A stretch of 64,000 nucleotides of DNA from Cellulomonas sp. ES6 (GCF_030053835.1 NZ_CP125655.1:3472001-3536000); one strand, 5' to 3'. Positions 48,205 to 57,075 are shown, counted from the first letter of the stretch. The notes: generated from the letters alone by a model not told the origin. Numbers and translations are program-made.

Positions 48205-48737
48205 GCCCCGCGCGCCGGCTCGACCGGTCGCTGCTGCAGACCTACCTCGGGGACCACCTCGCGGGGGCCACTGGCGGCAGCGCGCGGTTCGTCCGCATGG
48301 CCGACGCCTACGCGCGGACGCCGCTCGGGCCGGACCTCGCGCGCATCGCCCGCGAGGTCGTCGACGAGCGCGAGTGGCTGCGCGAGACGGCGTACCGCCT
48401 GGACGCGCGTCCCAGCGCGCTCAAGCGCCTCGGCGTGGCGGTGGCGGAGCGGGCCGGCCGCCTGAAGCCGAACGGCCGGCTCACGACGCCGTCGCCGCTG
48501 TCGGCCGTGATCGAGCTCGACCTGATGCGGGCCGCCGTCGTCGGCAAGCGGGGCCTCTGGGAGACGCTCGACGCGTGGGCCGACGAGCTGGGGCTGGGGC
48601 GCGAGCAGCTCGCGCGGCTGCTCGCGCAGGCCGACGAGCAGGCGCAGACGCTCACGCGGCTCGGGGCGGTCGCGCGGGAGCAGGCGTTCACCCGGGAGGC
48701 CGAGCCGGGCGGCGGCCGGGACGGCGGCGACCGGTGA
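48201..48737 (+). CDS. Uncharacterised helical (ferritin-like) protein
   Basis: 178-residue, almost fully alpha-helical protein. It reads LLQTYLGDHLAGATGGSARFVRMADAY, then EREWLRETAYRLDARPSALKRLGVAVAERAGRLKPNG, then SPLSAVIELDLMRAAVVGKRGLWETL. The spacing of acidic and His residues recalls a four-helix bundle of the ferritin-like kind seen in conserved actinobacterial hypotheticals, but I cannot confirm a metal site. The GTG start overlaps the preceding stop, and its own stop overlaps the next start, so three genes are coupled. Function unknown. Confidence 0.75.
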   Translation: MSPARRLDRSLLQTYLGDHLAGATGGSARFVRMADAYARTPLGPDLARIAREVVDEREWLRETAYRLDARPSALKRLGVAVAERAGRLKPNGRLTTPSPLSAVIELDLMRAAVVGKRGLWETLDAWADELGLGREQLARLLAQADEQAQTLTRLGAVAREQAFTREAEPGGGRDGGDR

Positions 48738-49765
48738 GGGTCGTCGTGGTCGGCGCCAGCGGCAACGTCGGCACGGCGCTGCTGCGGCGCCTGCGCGACG
48801 ACGAGACGGTGACGTCCGTCGCCGGCGTGGTGCGACGCGTCCCGCAGGGTCCCCCGCCGGCCCCGTACGACACGGTGGAGTGGTCGGCGGCGGACGTCGG
48901 CGCCCGCGGGCCGGACGCGCCCGTCGTGCGCCGGCTGGCCGCCCTGTTCGCGGGCGCGGACGCCGTCGTGGACCTGGCCTGGCTCATCCAGCCCAGCCAC
49001 GACCGCGACGCCCTGCGCCGCGTCAACGTCGACGGCATGCGCCGGGTGGTCGCCGCGGTCGTCGAGGCTCGGGTGCCGCACCTCGTCGTCGCGTCGTCCG
49101 TCGGGGCGTACTCGCCGTCGTACGGCGACGAACCGCGCGACGAGAGCTGGGACACCGCAGGGGTGCGGTCGTCCGACTACAGCGTGGACAAGGTCGCCGT
49201 CGAGCGCCTCCTCGACGAGGCCGAGCTGCGCCACCCCGCGCTGACGATCGCGCGCCTGCGTCCGGCGCTGGTGTTCCAGCACGCCGCCGGGCACGAGATC
49301 CAGCGGTACTTCCTCGGCCCGTTCGTGCCGGGGTGGCTGCTGGGCAACCGGCTGCCGGTGCTGCCGTGGCCCGCCGGGTTCCGGCTGCAGGCCGTGCACG
49401 CCGACGACCTGGCGGACGCGTTCCGCGAGGCGGTCGTGCGGCAGGCGGCGGGGCCGTTCAACGTCGCGGGCCCCGGCGTGATCCGCGCGGCCGACGTCGC
49501 GGACGTCGTGAGCCGCGGACGCTGGCGGGAGGTCCCGCACGCCCCGGTGCGCGCGGCGATGTCGGCCGGCTGGCACGCGCGCGTGGTCCCGGTGGGCCCC
49601 GGGTGGTTCGACATGGGCGCGTCGGCGCCGGTGATGGACACCTCGCGCGCCGAGCGGGAGCTCGGCTTCCGGCCCCGGTACCCGGGCGTGCAGGCGATGC
49701 GGCAGCTCGTCGCGGGCATCGTGCGCGGCGCCGGGACGGCGAGCCCCCCGATGCGGCCGCGCTGA
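48734..49765 (+). CDS. NAD-dependent epimerase/dehydratase family protein
   Basis: 343-residue extended SDR. The N-terminal VVVVGASGNVGTALLRRL is the dinucleotide-binding motif. VDLAWLIQPS, VNVDGMRRVVAAVVEARVPHLVVASSVGAYSP and a modified active site (S in ASSVGAYS, Y-S-V-D-K giving YxxxK) follow. The C-terminal part FNVAGPGVIRAADVADVV is substrate-binding. NAD-dependent sugar or ketone chemistry is possible; the substrate is unknown. Third gene of the operon with 48013 and 48201. Confidence 0.88.
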   Translation: MRVVVVGASGNVGTALLRRLRDDETVTSVAGVVRRVPQGPPPAPYDTVEWSAADVGARGPDAPVVRRLAALFAGADAVVDLAWLIQPSHDRDALRRVNVDGMRRVVAAVVEARVPHLVVASSVGAYSPSYGDEPRDESWDTAGVRSSDYSVDKVAVERLLDEAELRHPALTIARLRPALVFQHAAGHEIQRYFLGPFVPGWLLGNRLPVLPWPAGFRLQAVHADDLADAFREAVVRQAAGPFNVAGPGVIRAADVADVVSRGRWREVPHAPVRAAMSAGWHARVVPVGPGWFDMGASAPVMDTSRAERELGFRPRYPGVQAMRQLVAGIVRGAGTASPPMRPR

Positions 49766-49782
49766 TCGGCGATGCTGGTCGC

Positions 49783-50292
49783 ATGTCCGACGCGCGCCTC
49801 GTCCTCGGCGACCCCGCCGCCCCGGTGACCATCACCGAGTACGGCGACCTCGAGTGCCCGTACTGCCGGCAGGCCGAACCGGTCCTGCGCCGCCTCGTGG
49901 AGGAGTCCGACGGCGGTGTGCGCCTGGTGTGGCGGCACTTCCCGCTGTTCCAGGTGCACCCGCACGCGCTGGTCGCGGCGCTCGCCGCCGAGGCCGCCGC
50001 GGAGCACGGCCTGTTCTGGGAGATGCAGCGGGCGCTGTTCGCGCAGCAGGACCGGCTCGCGGAGCCGGACCTGCGCGCCGTGGGGGCCCGCCTCGGACTG
50101 GACCCCGTCGCCGTCGCCGGGCCGGGCGCGCAGCGGTTCGCGGACCTGGTGGAGGCCGACTACGTGACCGGGCTCGGGCTCGGCGTGCGGGGCACCCCGA
50201 CGCTGTTCGTGCAGGACGAGCAGTACCGCGGGCGGCTGGACCTCGACGCGCTGCGCGCGGCCGTCGCCGCCGCGGCGCCCGGCCGGGGCTGA
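49783..50292 (+). CDS. DsbA-family thiol oxidoreductase (cytosolic)
   Basis: 169-residue thioredoxin-fold protein with active site C25-P-Y-C28 in DLECPYCRQAEPVL, an inserted helical domain (~60-125), and the cis-proline loop VRGTPTLFV. There is no signal sequence or anchor, so unlike classical DsbA it should act in the cytosol. It resembles the DsbA-like proteins often found next to Na+/H+ antiporters; nhaA is indeed convergent 16 bases away. ATG 49783 follows GATGCT by six bases, a leaderless layout. Confidence 0.9.
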   Translation: MSDARLVLGDPAAPVTITEYGDLECPYCRQAEPVLRRLVEESDGGVRLVWRHFPLFQVHPHALVAALAAEAAAEHGLFWEMQRALFAQQDRLAEPDLRAVGARLGLDPVAVAGPGAQRFADLVEADYVTGLGLGVRGTPTLFVQDEQYRGRLDLDALRAAVAAAAPGRG

Positions 50293-50308
50293 GCGACCCG
50301 CGGGGCGG

Positions 50309-51697
50309 TCAGGCCGTGCCCGGCCCCCACGGGCGCGGCGGCAGCGCCGGCGGCGGGTCGTCGTCGGGGGAGCACAGCGGCAGCCGGTCCCCGAGGATCC
50401 GCAGCAGCACCGTCCCGAGCACGGCCGCCACGAGCGAGCCCGCGAGGATGCCGATCTTCGCCTGCTCCCGGAGCTCGCCCTCGAACGCGAGCTCCGCGAT
50501 GAACAGCGAGATGGTGAAGCCGATGCCCGCGAGCACGGCGCCCCCCACCAGGTGGCCCCAGCGCACCCGCCCCGGCAGCCGTCCCAGGCCGGTCCGGATC
50601 GCGAGCGTCGCGGCCCCCGTGATGCCGAGCGTGTTGCCGGCGACGAGCGCGACGGCGACGCCGATCGTGACCGGCGACGTGGCGGCGGCCCGCAGCGCCT
50701 CGGTATCCAGGCGCACGCCGGCGTTCGCGAGCCCGAACACCGGCACGACCACGAACGCCGACCACGGGTGGAGCACGCGCTGCAGCCGCTCGCTCGCCGG
50801 CACCGCCGCGCGCGCGGCGAGCTCCGTGAGGTGCTCGCGGTCCGCGGTGGTGTCCGCCACCAGCCCGTCGGCCCACTGCGGCACCTGCTCGACGTGGGCG
50901 CGCGGCATCGCCCGCGACGGCAGCAGCAGCCCGACCAGCACCCCGGCGAGCGTCGCGTGCACCCCGGACGCGTTGACCGCGAGCCACAGGGCGACGCCGA
51001 CCACCGCGTACGGCGCGAGGCGCCACACCCGCAGCCACCGCAGCGCGAGCAGCGCCACCACCAGGGCCCCGGCGACGCCCAGCGCCGCCACGTCGACCCC
51101 GTCGTTGTAGAACACCGCCATCACGGTGATCGCGCCGATGTCGTCGACGATGGCCAGCGTCAGCAGGAACAGCCGCAGCCGGTCCGGGCACGCGGGCCCG
51201 AACAGCGCGAGGATGCCGACCAGGAACGCGGTGTCCGTCGACATCACGACGCCCCAGCCGTGGGCGGCCTCCGTCCCGGCGTTGAACAGCAGGTAGATCA
51301 GCGCGGGGACCGCCAGGCCGCCGAGCGCCCCGAGCGCCGGGACCGCCACCGTGCGCCGGTCGCGCAGCTCGCCGCTGGTGACCTCGCGGTTGATCTCCAG
51401 GCCCACGACGCAGAAGAACACCGCCATCGCCGCGTCGTTCACCCAGTGGTGCAGGTCGAGGTCGAGGCCGACCCCGCCGACGTGGAACCCGGCCGAGGTC
51501 GACCACAGCGCGTCGTACGCCCCCGCCAGCGGGGAGTTCGCCCACACGAGCGCCACGACGGTCGCCCCGAGCAGGAACACCGCGCTGCCCGCCTCGGTGG
51601 CCAGGAAGTCCCGGACGGAGGGGCTGACCGACGGCAGCCGCAGGCGCAGCGGGGGTCCCGGGACGGAGCGGGCGGGGTCGATGGCGTCGGTGGCCAC
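50309..51697 (-). CDS. nhaA: Na+/H+ antiporter NhaA
   Basis: 462-residue sodium/proton antiporter with about 12 membrane spans. Characteristic segments are FFCVVGLEINREVTSGEL, MSTDTAFLVGILALFG, the ion-binding double aspartate in LAIVDDIGAI, FGLANAGV and GIGFTISLFIAELAF. N- and C-terminal cytosolic ends are Pro-rich. GTG 51697 precedes ATDAIDPARS. It exports sodium in exchange for protons to control pH and salt. NhaA-DsbA pairs, including fusions, are known in actinobacteria, which fits the convergent DsbA gene. Confidence 0.95.
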   Translation of the reverse strand: MATDAIDPARSVPGPPLRLRLPSVSPSVRDFLATEAGSAVFLLGATVVALVWANSPLAGAYDALWSTSAGFHVGGVGLDLDLHHWVNDAAMAVFFCVVGLEINREVTSGELRDRRTVAVPALGALGGLAVPALIYLLFNAGTEAAHGWGVVMSTDTAFLVGILALFGPACPDRLRLFLLTLAIVDDIGAITVMAVFYNDGVDVAALGVAGALVVALLALRWLRVWRLAPYAVVGVALWLAVNASGVHATLAGVLVGLLLPSRAMPRAHVEQVPQWADGLVADTTADREHLTELAARAAVPASERLQRVLHPWSAFVVVPVFGLANAGVRLDTEALRAAATSPVTIGVAVALVAGNTLGITGAATLAIRTGLGRLPGRVRWGHLVGGAVLAGIGFTISLFIAELAFEGELREQAKIGILAGSLVAAVLGTVLLRILGDRLPLCSPDDDPPPALPPRPWGPGTA

Positions 51698-51823
51698 GGG
51701 CGGCTCCCAGCGGTCGGTGGTCGGGCGGGGGCGCGGGCCGTCCGCGGGCCCGGCGCTCTCGTCCCGAACGTCGCGGGTGGCGCCAGTATGCCGAGGGACG
51801 TGCCGGTGCGCGACGATGAGGGC

Positions 51824-52648
51824 ATGACGACCACTCCGCGCACTGCTGTCGTGACCGGAGCCGGACGGGGGATCGGCCGCGGCCTCGCCCTCGGGCTGGT
51901 GGGGGCCGGCTGGGACGTGGCGCTGCTCGGCCGCAGCCCCGGGCCGCTGGCGGCCGTTGCGGCGGAGGCGGCTGCCGCCCGGCCCGGCGCCCACGTCGTG
52001 ACGGAGGTCGCCGACGTGGTGGACCGCGCGGCGGTGGAGGCGGCCGTCGCCCGCGTCGAGGCGGCGTTCGCGGCGCAGGGCGGGGTGGGGCTGCTCGTCA
52101 ACAACGCCGGCGTGATCGAGCACCAGGAGGTCGACCTGGTCCGCGACGACCCGGACGACGTGTGGCGCGTGATCGAGACCAACGTGCGCGGCCCGCTGCT
52201 GCTCAGCCACGCCGTGCTGCCGGGGATGCTCGCGCGCGGCGCCGGGTACGTCGTCAACATCAACTCCGGGTCGGGGCACCGCCCGTCGCCGGTCTACACC
52301 GGCTACGGCATCAGCAAGGGCGCGCTGGCCCGGCTCACCACGATGATCGACCGGCAGTACGCGGACCGCGGCGTGCGGGTGCTGGACGTCGCGCCGGGCG
52401 TCGTCGTCACCGACATGACCCGCGCGATGCCGCTGCACGACGACCGCACGCAGTGGACGCCGGTGGAGGACACCGTCGCGCTCGTGGACGCGTTCGGGTC
52501 CGGGCGGCTCGACGCGCTGTCCGGGCGGTTCGTGCGCGCGGGCACGGACACCGAGGAGTCGCTCCGGGAGGTCGCCGCCCGGGTGGTGGAGGCCGACGCC
52601 CGGACGCTGCGGCTCGTGCCCTACGGCCCGGACGACCCGGTGGCGTAG
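51824..52648 (+). CDS. SDR family oxidoreductase
   Basis: 274-residue classical SDR with TGAGRGIGRGLALGLVGAG, NNAGVIEHQ, NINSGSGHRPS (catalytic serine) and YTGYGISKGAL (YxxxK). The C-terminus VVVTDMTRAMPLHDDRTQWTPVEDTVALV is an NAD(P)-enzyme tail with an added ~35-residue segment. It is divergent from nhaA across 126 bp. Substrate unknown. Confidence 0.92.
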   Translation: MTTTPRTAVVTGAGRGIGRGLALGLVGAGWDVALLGRSPGPLAAVAAEAAAARPGAHVVTEVADVVDRAAVEAAVARVEAAFAAQGGVGLLVNNAGVIEHQEVDLVRDDPDDVWRVIETNVRGPLLLSHAVLPGMLARGAGYVVNINSGSGHRPSPVYTGYGISKGALARLTTMIDRQYADRGVRVLDVAPGVVVTDMTRAMPLHDDRTQWTPVEDTVALVDAFGSGRLDALSGRFVRAGTDTEESLREVAARVVEADARTLRLVPYGPDDPVA

Positions 52649-52688
52649 GGCAGCCGGCGTCCCGGTCGCCGCGGGGCGGAACCCGGGG

Positions 52689-53135
52689 TCAGAGCGCGGC
52701 GGACGTGAGCGTCGGCGGCACGTGCGCCCCGTGCCCCGCCGCCCGCAGCGCGTCCCGCAGGCGCTCGGCGGCCGCGTCGAGCTCGTCGGCCGGCACGTCG
52801 TGGCGCGCGGCCGAGAAGCTCAGCTCGGCCTCGCCCCAGGCCGGCAGCACGTGCAGGTGCAGGTGCGGCACCTCGAACCCGGCGACCAGCAGCGCCGCAC
52901 GCGGGGCGTCCCACGCGGCCTGCTGCGCCCGCCCGACGGTCTTCGCGACGCGCACCAGGTGGGCCAGCAGGTCGTCGTCGGCGTCGGTGAGCTGGGCGAC
53001 CTCCTCACGGGTGACCACCAGCACGTGCCCGTCGGAGATGGGGGCGATCGTCGCGAACGCCACCGCGCGGTCGTCGGCCCACACGAACCGGCCCGGGAGC
53101 TCGCCGTCGATGATGCGGGTGAACAGCGTCGTCAT
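52689..53135 (-). CDS. HIT family nucleotide hydrolase/transferase
   Basis: 148-residue histidine-triad protein. The catalytic triad is HLHLH in FEVPHLHLHVLPAW, with ISDGHVLVVTREEV ahead of it. HIT proteins hydrolyse or transfer nucleoside phosphates (AMP-lysine, Ap4A and related). ATG 53135 is chosen (MTTLFTRIIDGELPG); a minus-strand TACCGT seven bases upstream fits a leaderless message. It is convergent with the SDR gene. Confidence 0.93.
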   Translation of the reverse strand: MTTLFTRIIDGELPGRFVWADDRAVAFATIAPISDGHVLVVTREEVAQLTDADDDLLAHLVRVAKTVGRAQQAAWDAPRAALLVAGFEVPHLHLHVLPAWGEAELSFSAARHDVPADELDAAAERLRDALRAAGHGAHVPPTLTSAAL

Positions 53136-53171
53136 GCCGCCCACGGTACCGACGGGCGGGCCGCCGCGGGG

Positions 53172-53762
53172 TCAGCCCGCGAGCCGGTCCCGCAGCGCCA
53201 GCACCGTGCGCCAGTTGCGCGCGGTCCCCGAGCGGCCCGCGAGCCGGTCGAGCACCGGAGAGGTGACCTTCGAGCGCCCGATCCCGTCGGGGTAGTGCAC
53301 GTAGCCCTCGGTCCCGCTCCAGGTCGCGCGCTCGCGGCCGTACCGCGCGAGGTCCGCGGGCCCGTCCGCGGGGGCCGGTCCGTCGAGGAACACGACCACC
53401 AGGTGCGACGGGTCGGTCGCGGCGGCCTCCGCGTACGGGTTGCCCGCGACGACCGCGTCGACCTGCTCCCGGGTGCGCACGGTCAGCGCGAGCGGCCGAC
53501 CCAGCCGGTCGGCGAGGTCCGCCGCGAGCCGCTCCGCCAGCGCGCCCGTCGTCGCGGGGGAGCCGGGCGCGGGCACGAGGAGGAGGTTGCCGGTCGCGAG
53601 GTGCGTGGCGACGTCGGCGTGACCCAGGGACGTCGCCGCGTCGCGGAGGTCCGCCATGGGCAGCGCCGACGCCCCGCCGACGTTGACGGCGCGCAGCAGC
53701 ACCAGGACGCGCTCGCCCTCGGGGACGGGCCGGTCGTGCGCGGCGGTCCGGGTCGGGGCCAC
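53172..53762 (-). CDS. DUF1697 family protein
   Basis: 196-residue protein. Family signature: VLVLLRAVNVGGASALPMADLRDAATSLGHADVATHLATGNLLL; then VAGNPYAEAAATDPSHLVVVFLDG and a C-terminal SKVTSPVLDRLAGRSGTARNWRTVLAL. DUF1697 proteins are common, cytosolic and uncharacterised; a nucleic-acid or nucleotide role has been suggested by fold only. GTG 53762 follows GAGGAGG at short distance. It lies between the HIT and NYN genes on the same strand. Confidence 0.9.
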   Translation of the reverse strand: MAPTRTAAHDRPVPEGERVLVLLRAVNVGGASALPMADLRDAATSLGHADVATHLATGNLLLVPAPGSPATTGALAERLAADLADRLGRPLALTVRTREQVDAVVAGNPYAEAAATDPSHLVVVFLDGPAPADGPADLARYGRERATWSGTEGYVHYPDGIGRSKVTSPVLDRLAGRSGTARNWRTVLALRDRLAG

Positions 53763-53819
53763 GGGGTCCTCCTCGGGCGGGGCCGGCGGGTCGCCCCGCG
53801 GGGTCCGGGCAGCGACGGC

Positions 53820-54383
53820 TCAGAGGTAGCGCAGCGGGTCGAACTCGTCGAGCGGGATGATCCGCAGACGCGGCAGCGTCACGTTGAACGCCTTGACGTC
53901 CGACTCCAGGTCGAACGCCTCGAGCCCGCGGTCGGCCAGGTGCGCCAGGGACGTGCTCGTGAACTCCCGGAACGCCAGCAGCCCGACGCGCCGGTCGGTG
54001 CCGAGCAGCGCCTCGACCTCCGGGGCGAAGTCGCCGTCGTGCGACGCCAGCATCACGTCGCCGTCCCGGCCGGCGAGCGCCTCGAGCGTCCGCTTGATGC
54101 CGATGTCGACGACCTTGCCCTCGCCGGCCAGCGGGATGGGCTGGTAGCCGATGGCCAGCAGCGCCTGCACGAACGACATGGGCAGCGTGCCGCTGGTGGC
54201 GTTGAGGAAGAACAGCCCCTTGGTCGGGCGTCCCCAGGTGCGCTCCGCGAAGTCCAGCACGCGCTCCCACCGCGGGCGCTGCTCCGGCGTCGGGCGCCCG
54301 TTGAGGATCGACGACCCGAGCGTCGCGTCGATGTTCTCGCCGTCGACCAGCACGTACGTCGAGCGCACCCCGTCGTTCTGCAT
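53820..54383 (-). CDS. NYN (PIN-like) domain putative ribonuclease
   Basis: 187-residue NYN/LabA-type nuclease-fold protein. The acidic metal-binding residues are visible: D in YVLVDGENIDA near the start, D in VVDIGIKRTLEAL, and D-G-D in VMLASHDGDFAPEVEAL. NYN domains are ribonucleases acting on tRNA or mRNA. ATG 54383 is six bases from a minus-strand TACGCT, a leaderless layout. No nucleic-acid-binding extension is present. The RNA target is unknown. Confidence 0.9.
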   Translation of the reverse strand: MQNDGVRSTYVLVDGENIDATLGSSILNGRPTPEQRPRWERVLDFAERTWGRPTKGLFFLNATSGTLPMSFVQALLAIGYQPIPLAGEGKVVDIGIKRTLEALAGRDGDVMLASHDGDFAPEVEALLGTDRRVGLLAFREFTSTSLAHLADRGLEAFDLESDVKAFNVTLPRLRIIPLDEFDPLRYL

Positions 54384-54550
54384 CCCGTCAGCGTAGCCGC
54401 GCCCCTCCGCCCCCCGCCCGCCCGGTCCCCGGACGTGCAGCGCCGCCGGGCGCGACCGGACGCCCGCGCCCGGCCGCGGGCGGGAACAGGGGCGGGCGTC
54501 GCACGGTTGGGCAGGTGTATGCAGACGCATGGACCGAGCGGGGAGCGCGC

Positions 54551-55075
54551 GTGATCGAGCAGGCGGAGCGGGCCGGAACGGACCCGAGGGTCGGGGCTGA
54601 TGTGCGGGCGGCCGCGACCGCGTGGGAGGAGCTGTTCCGCGCGCAGGTGGCGATCATGCGCCGGCTGCAGCGCGACCCCATCTGGGACCGCATCTCGCTG
54701 CGCGAGTACGACGTGCTCTTCACGCTGAGCACCGCGCCGGACGGCCTGCGCCTGCGCGACCTGGGCGAGTCGAGCCTGCTCAGCCAGCCGAGCCTCAGCC
54801 GCATGGTCGAGCGTCTGGAGGACTCCGGGTGGGTGCGTCGCGCGCCCGCCCCCGAGGACGGCCGCGGCGTGGTCGTGGCCCTGACCGACGCCGGTGCGGC
54901 GCTGCAGCGGGAGGTCGGCCGGCGGCACGTGCAGGCCATCGCGCACTACGTCGGCGGCGCCCTCCCGGCGGAGGACCTCGCGGAGCTGACCCGGGTCGCC
55001 GGGGCGCTGCGGGGCGCTCAGGCGGGCATCGCGGACCTGGACCGCGGGACGCCGCCGGCGCCCGCCGCCCGGTGA
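54551..55075 (+). CDS. MarR family regulator
   Basis: About 174-residue winged-helix regulator. The DNA-binding region runs from ISLREYDVLFTLSTAPDGLRLRDLGESSLLSQPSLSRMVERLEDSGWVRR into the wing AAPAPEDGRGVVVALTDAGAALQ, and dimerisation helices are at both ends. I use GTG 54551 because GGGAG lies five bases upstream; GTG 54515 is a longer alternative (12 extra codons). It may control the following flavodoxin gene, 151 bp downstream, or the divergent NYN gene. Ligand unknown. Confidence 0.9.
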   Translation: MIEQAERAGTDPRVGADVRAAATAWEELFRAQVAIMRRLQRDPIWDRISLREYDVLFTLSTAPDGLRLRDLGESSLLSQPSLSRMVERLEDSGWVRRAPAPEDGRGVVVALTDAGAALQREVGRRHVQAIAHYVGGALPAEDLAELTRVAGALRGAQAGIADLDRGTPPAPAAR

Positions 55076-55226
55076 TGACGCTGGTCACACCCGTGAGGTG
55101 CGGCCGGGGGGACCTCCGGCCCACGACTTCCGCGCAGGCGCCGCCGACGATGGATCAGGCGATCAGGGGCACGGGCCGGGGGTCCCGCGTCGATTCGCCG
55201 GACGAGCAGCCGTGGAGGGCAGAGCG

Positions 55227-55736
55227 ATGAGGATCCTGGTGACGGTGGCCTCGCGTCACGGCGCCACCGCGGAGATCGGCTCGGCGGTCGCGGACGTGCT
55301 GCGGGCCGACGGGCACTCCGTCGACGAGGTGGCACCGGACGAGGTCACGGACGTGACGCCGTACGACGCCGTCGTGCTCGGCTCGGCCGTCTACACCGCG
55401 CACTGGCTCCCGGCCGCCCGCGAGTTCGGGTCCCGGTTCGCCCCGGACCTCCGGCACCGGGTGGTGTGGGTGTTCTCGTCGGGACTCGCCACGCAGCCGG
55501 CGGCGTCCGCCAACAGCCCGCACGAGCTGCTGGCCCTCATGCAGAACATCGGGGCGCTCGGCCACCGCGCGTTCGCGGGCCGGCTGCTGCGCAGCGAGCT
55601 GGCGTTCGCCGAGCGCGCCCTCATCGCCGGTGCGCGCGCGAAGGAGGGCGACCACCGGGACTTCGACGCGGTGCGCGCCTGGGCCGGGCAGCTCGCCGAG
55701 CACCTGCGCACGCTCGCCCCGGCGGCGACGGCCTGA
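55227..55736 (+). CDS. Flavodoxin-domain protein (HemG/MioC-like)
   Basis: 169-residue FMN-binding protein. The phosphate loop ASRHGATAEIGSAVADVL is near residue 8, with VVLGSAVYTAHW as the isoalloxazine loop and WVFSSGLA following. It matches the flavodoxin type also named menaquinone-dependent protoporphyrinogen oxidase, although this organism's coproporphyrin pathway does not need HemG. A general electron-transfer or quinone-reductase role is more likely. ATG 55227 follows GGAGGG at 55214-55219. Confidence 0.88.
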   Translation: MRILVTVASRHGATAEIGSAVADVLRADGHSVDEVAPDEVTDVTPYDAVVLGSAVYTAHWLPAAREFGSRFAPDLRHRVVWVFSSGLATQPAASANSPHELLALMQNIGALGHRAFAGRLLRSELAFAERALIAGARAKEGDHRDFDAVRAWAGQLAEHLRTLAPAATA

Positions 55737-55764
55737 CGCGGCCCCGCCCGGGGCTCGCACGTCG

Positions 55765-55779
55765 CGCAAGCGGCTTGCG
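55765..55779. promoter_or_regulatory. LacI-type operator upstream of the regulator gene
   Basis: CGCAAGCGGCTTGCG is a perfect 15-bp palindrome (CGCAAGC / GCTTGCG) ending 24 bases before the regulator's start codon. A further CTTGCG lies at 55795-55800 next to a TAGACT -10. Autorepression is the natural reading. Confidence 0.75.
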
Positions 55780-55803
55780 TGATCACGTCGTAGACTTGCG
55801 CTC

Positions 55804-56814
55804 ATGGCTGGCAGGCTGGCGGAGGTCGCGCAGAAGGTCGGGGTGTCCGAGGCGACGGTGAGCCGCGTGCTCAACGGCCGCACAGGGGTCTCCGAGCAGA
55901 CGCGCCAGGCGGTGCTCACCGCCCTCGACGTGCTCGGGTACGAGCGGCCGACGAAGCTCCGCGGCGAGCGCGCCCGGCTGGTGGGCCTCGTTCTGCCCGA
56001 GCTGCAGAACCCGATCTTCCCCGCGTTCGCCGAGGTCGTCGGCGGCGCGCTCGCGCAGCAGGGCTACACGCCCGTGCTGTGCACGCAGACGGCGGGTGGG
56101 GTGTCCGAGGCCGACTACGTCGACCTGCTGCTCGCGCAGCAGGTGTCGGGCATCGTGTTCGCCGGCGGCAACTTCGCGCAGCGCGGCGCCGACCACGACC
56201 ACTACGGCCTGCTCGTCGACCGCGGGCTCCCCGTCGTGCTCATCAACGCGGCCATCGAGGAGCTGCCGTTCCCGCGCGTGTCCTGCGACGACGAGGTGGC
56301 GGTCGAGCAGGCCGTCGGCCACCTCGCGTCCCTCGGCCACACCCGCATCGGCCTGGTGCTCGGCCCCGTCGACCACGTGCCGTCCGAGCGCAAGCTGCAC
56401 GCCGCGCGCGCCGCGGCCGAGCGGCTCGGTCTGACGCTCGACGACGACGTCGTGGCCCGCAGCGCGTACTCCCTCGAGGCCGGGCAGGCGGCGGCGACCC
56501 GGCTGCTGCGCCAGGGCGTGACCGGGCTGGTGTGCGCCTCCGACCCGCTCGCGCTCGGGGCCATCCGCGCCGCCCGCCGTGCGGGCCGGCGCGTCCCGGA
56601 GGACGTGTCCGTGGTGGGGTACGACGACTCGCTGTTCATGAACTGCACCGAGCCGCCGCTCACCACCGTGCGGCAGCCGATCGAGCCCATGGGGCGCGCC
56701 GCGATCGACCTGCTCGTCGGGCAGATCGGCGGGCACCCCGTGTCGACGGACGAGCTGCTGTTCGAGCCGGAGCTGGTGGTCCGCGGCAGCACGGGGCCGG
56801 CAGCCGGGGCCTGA
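55804..56814 (+). CDS. LacI family transcriptional regulator
   Basis: 336-residue repressor. The HTH (about 5-50: LAEVAQKVGVSEATVSRVLNGRTGVSEQTRQAVLTALDVLGYER) and hinge are followed by a sugar-binding periplasmic-protein-like domain (LPELQNPIFPAFAEVVGG, VLINAAIEELPFPRVSCDDEVA, VVGYDDSLFMNCTEPPLTTVRQP). ATG 55804 is seven bases from TAGACT, a leaderless layout. It lies upstream of the GH13-ABC operon on the same strand; shared GCAA/TTGC operators suggest it represses both itself and the operon until an alpha-glucoside binds. Confidence 0.95.
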   Translation: MAGRLAEVAQKVGVSEATVSRVLNGRTGVSEQTRQAVLTALDVLGYERPTKLRGERARLVGLVLPELQNPIFPAFAEVVGGALAQQGYTPVLCTQTAGGVSEADYVDLLLAQQVSGIVFAGGNFAQRGADHDHYGLLVDRGLPVVLINAAIEELPFPRVSCDDEVAVEQAVGHLASLGHTRIGLVLGPVDHVPSERKLHAARAAAERLGLTLDDDVVARSAYSLEAGQAAATRLLRQGVTGLVCASDPLALGAIRAARRAGRRVPEDVSVVGYDDSLFMNCTEPPLTTVRQPIEPMGRAAIDLLVGQIGGHPVSTDELLFEPELVVRGSTGPAAGA

Positions 56815-56843
56815 GCGGAGTCGGCGCCGGGGCGCCCGGGGGG

Positions 56844-56920
56844 CCTGCGCCGTCCGCGCCGGCCCCTGCGCCGTCCGCGCCGGGCTGCCCGGGTCTCCGC
56901 GCCGGGCCGCCCGGGTCTCC
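56844..56920 (+). repeat. Two tandem direct repeats with hairpins after lacI
   Basis: A 19-bp unit occurs at 56844-56862 and 56865-56883. A following 22-bp unit occurs at 56877-56898 and 56899-56920 with one mismatch. Each 22-bp unit contains a CCGGGC-N-GCCCGG palindrome (56880-56892, 56902-56914), giving two adjacent hairpins that could terminate lacI transcription. Confidence 0.75.
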
Positions 56921-57075
56921 GCCCCGCCCGCGCTCGGTCCCGCACCTGCCCCGCCCTGCGCGGGGCGGGTTCCGTCGTCGCGCCTCCCGCGCGCCTCCCG
57001 CGCGCCGTCCGTGCCGGCCGCGCCGCGCTCGTCGCACCCCGGATCGCCGACACCCGGACGACGGTCGCGTTTTGA

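Noticed and set aside
55227..55736. HemG protoporphyrinogen oxidase as a step in haem synthesis.
   Set aside because: hemH-hemQ indicate the coproporphyrin route, which does not use HemG; only a flavodoxin fold can be supported.
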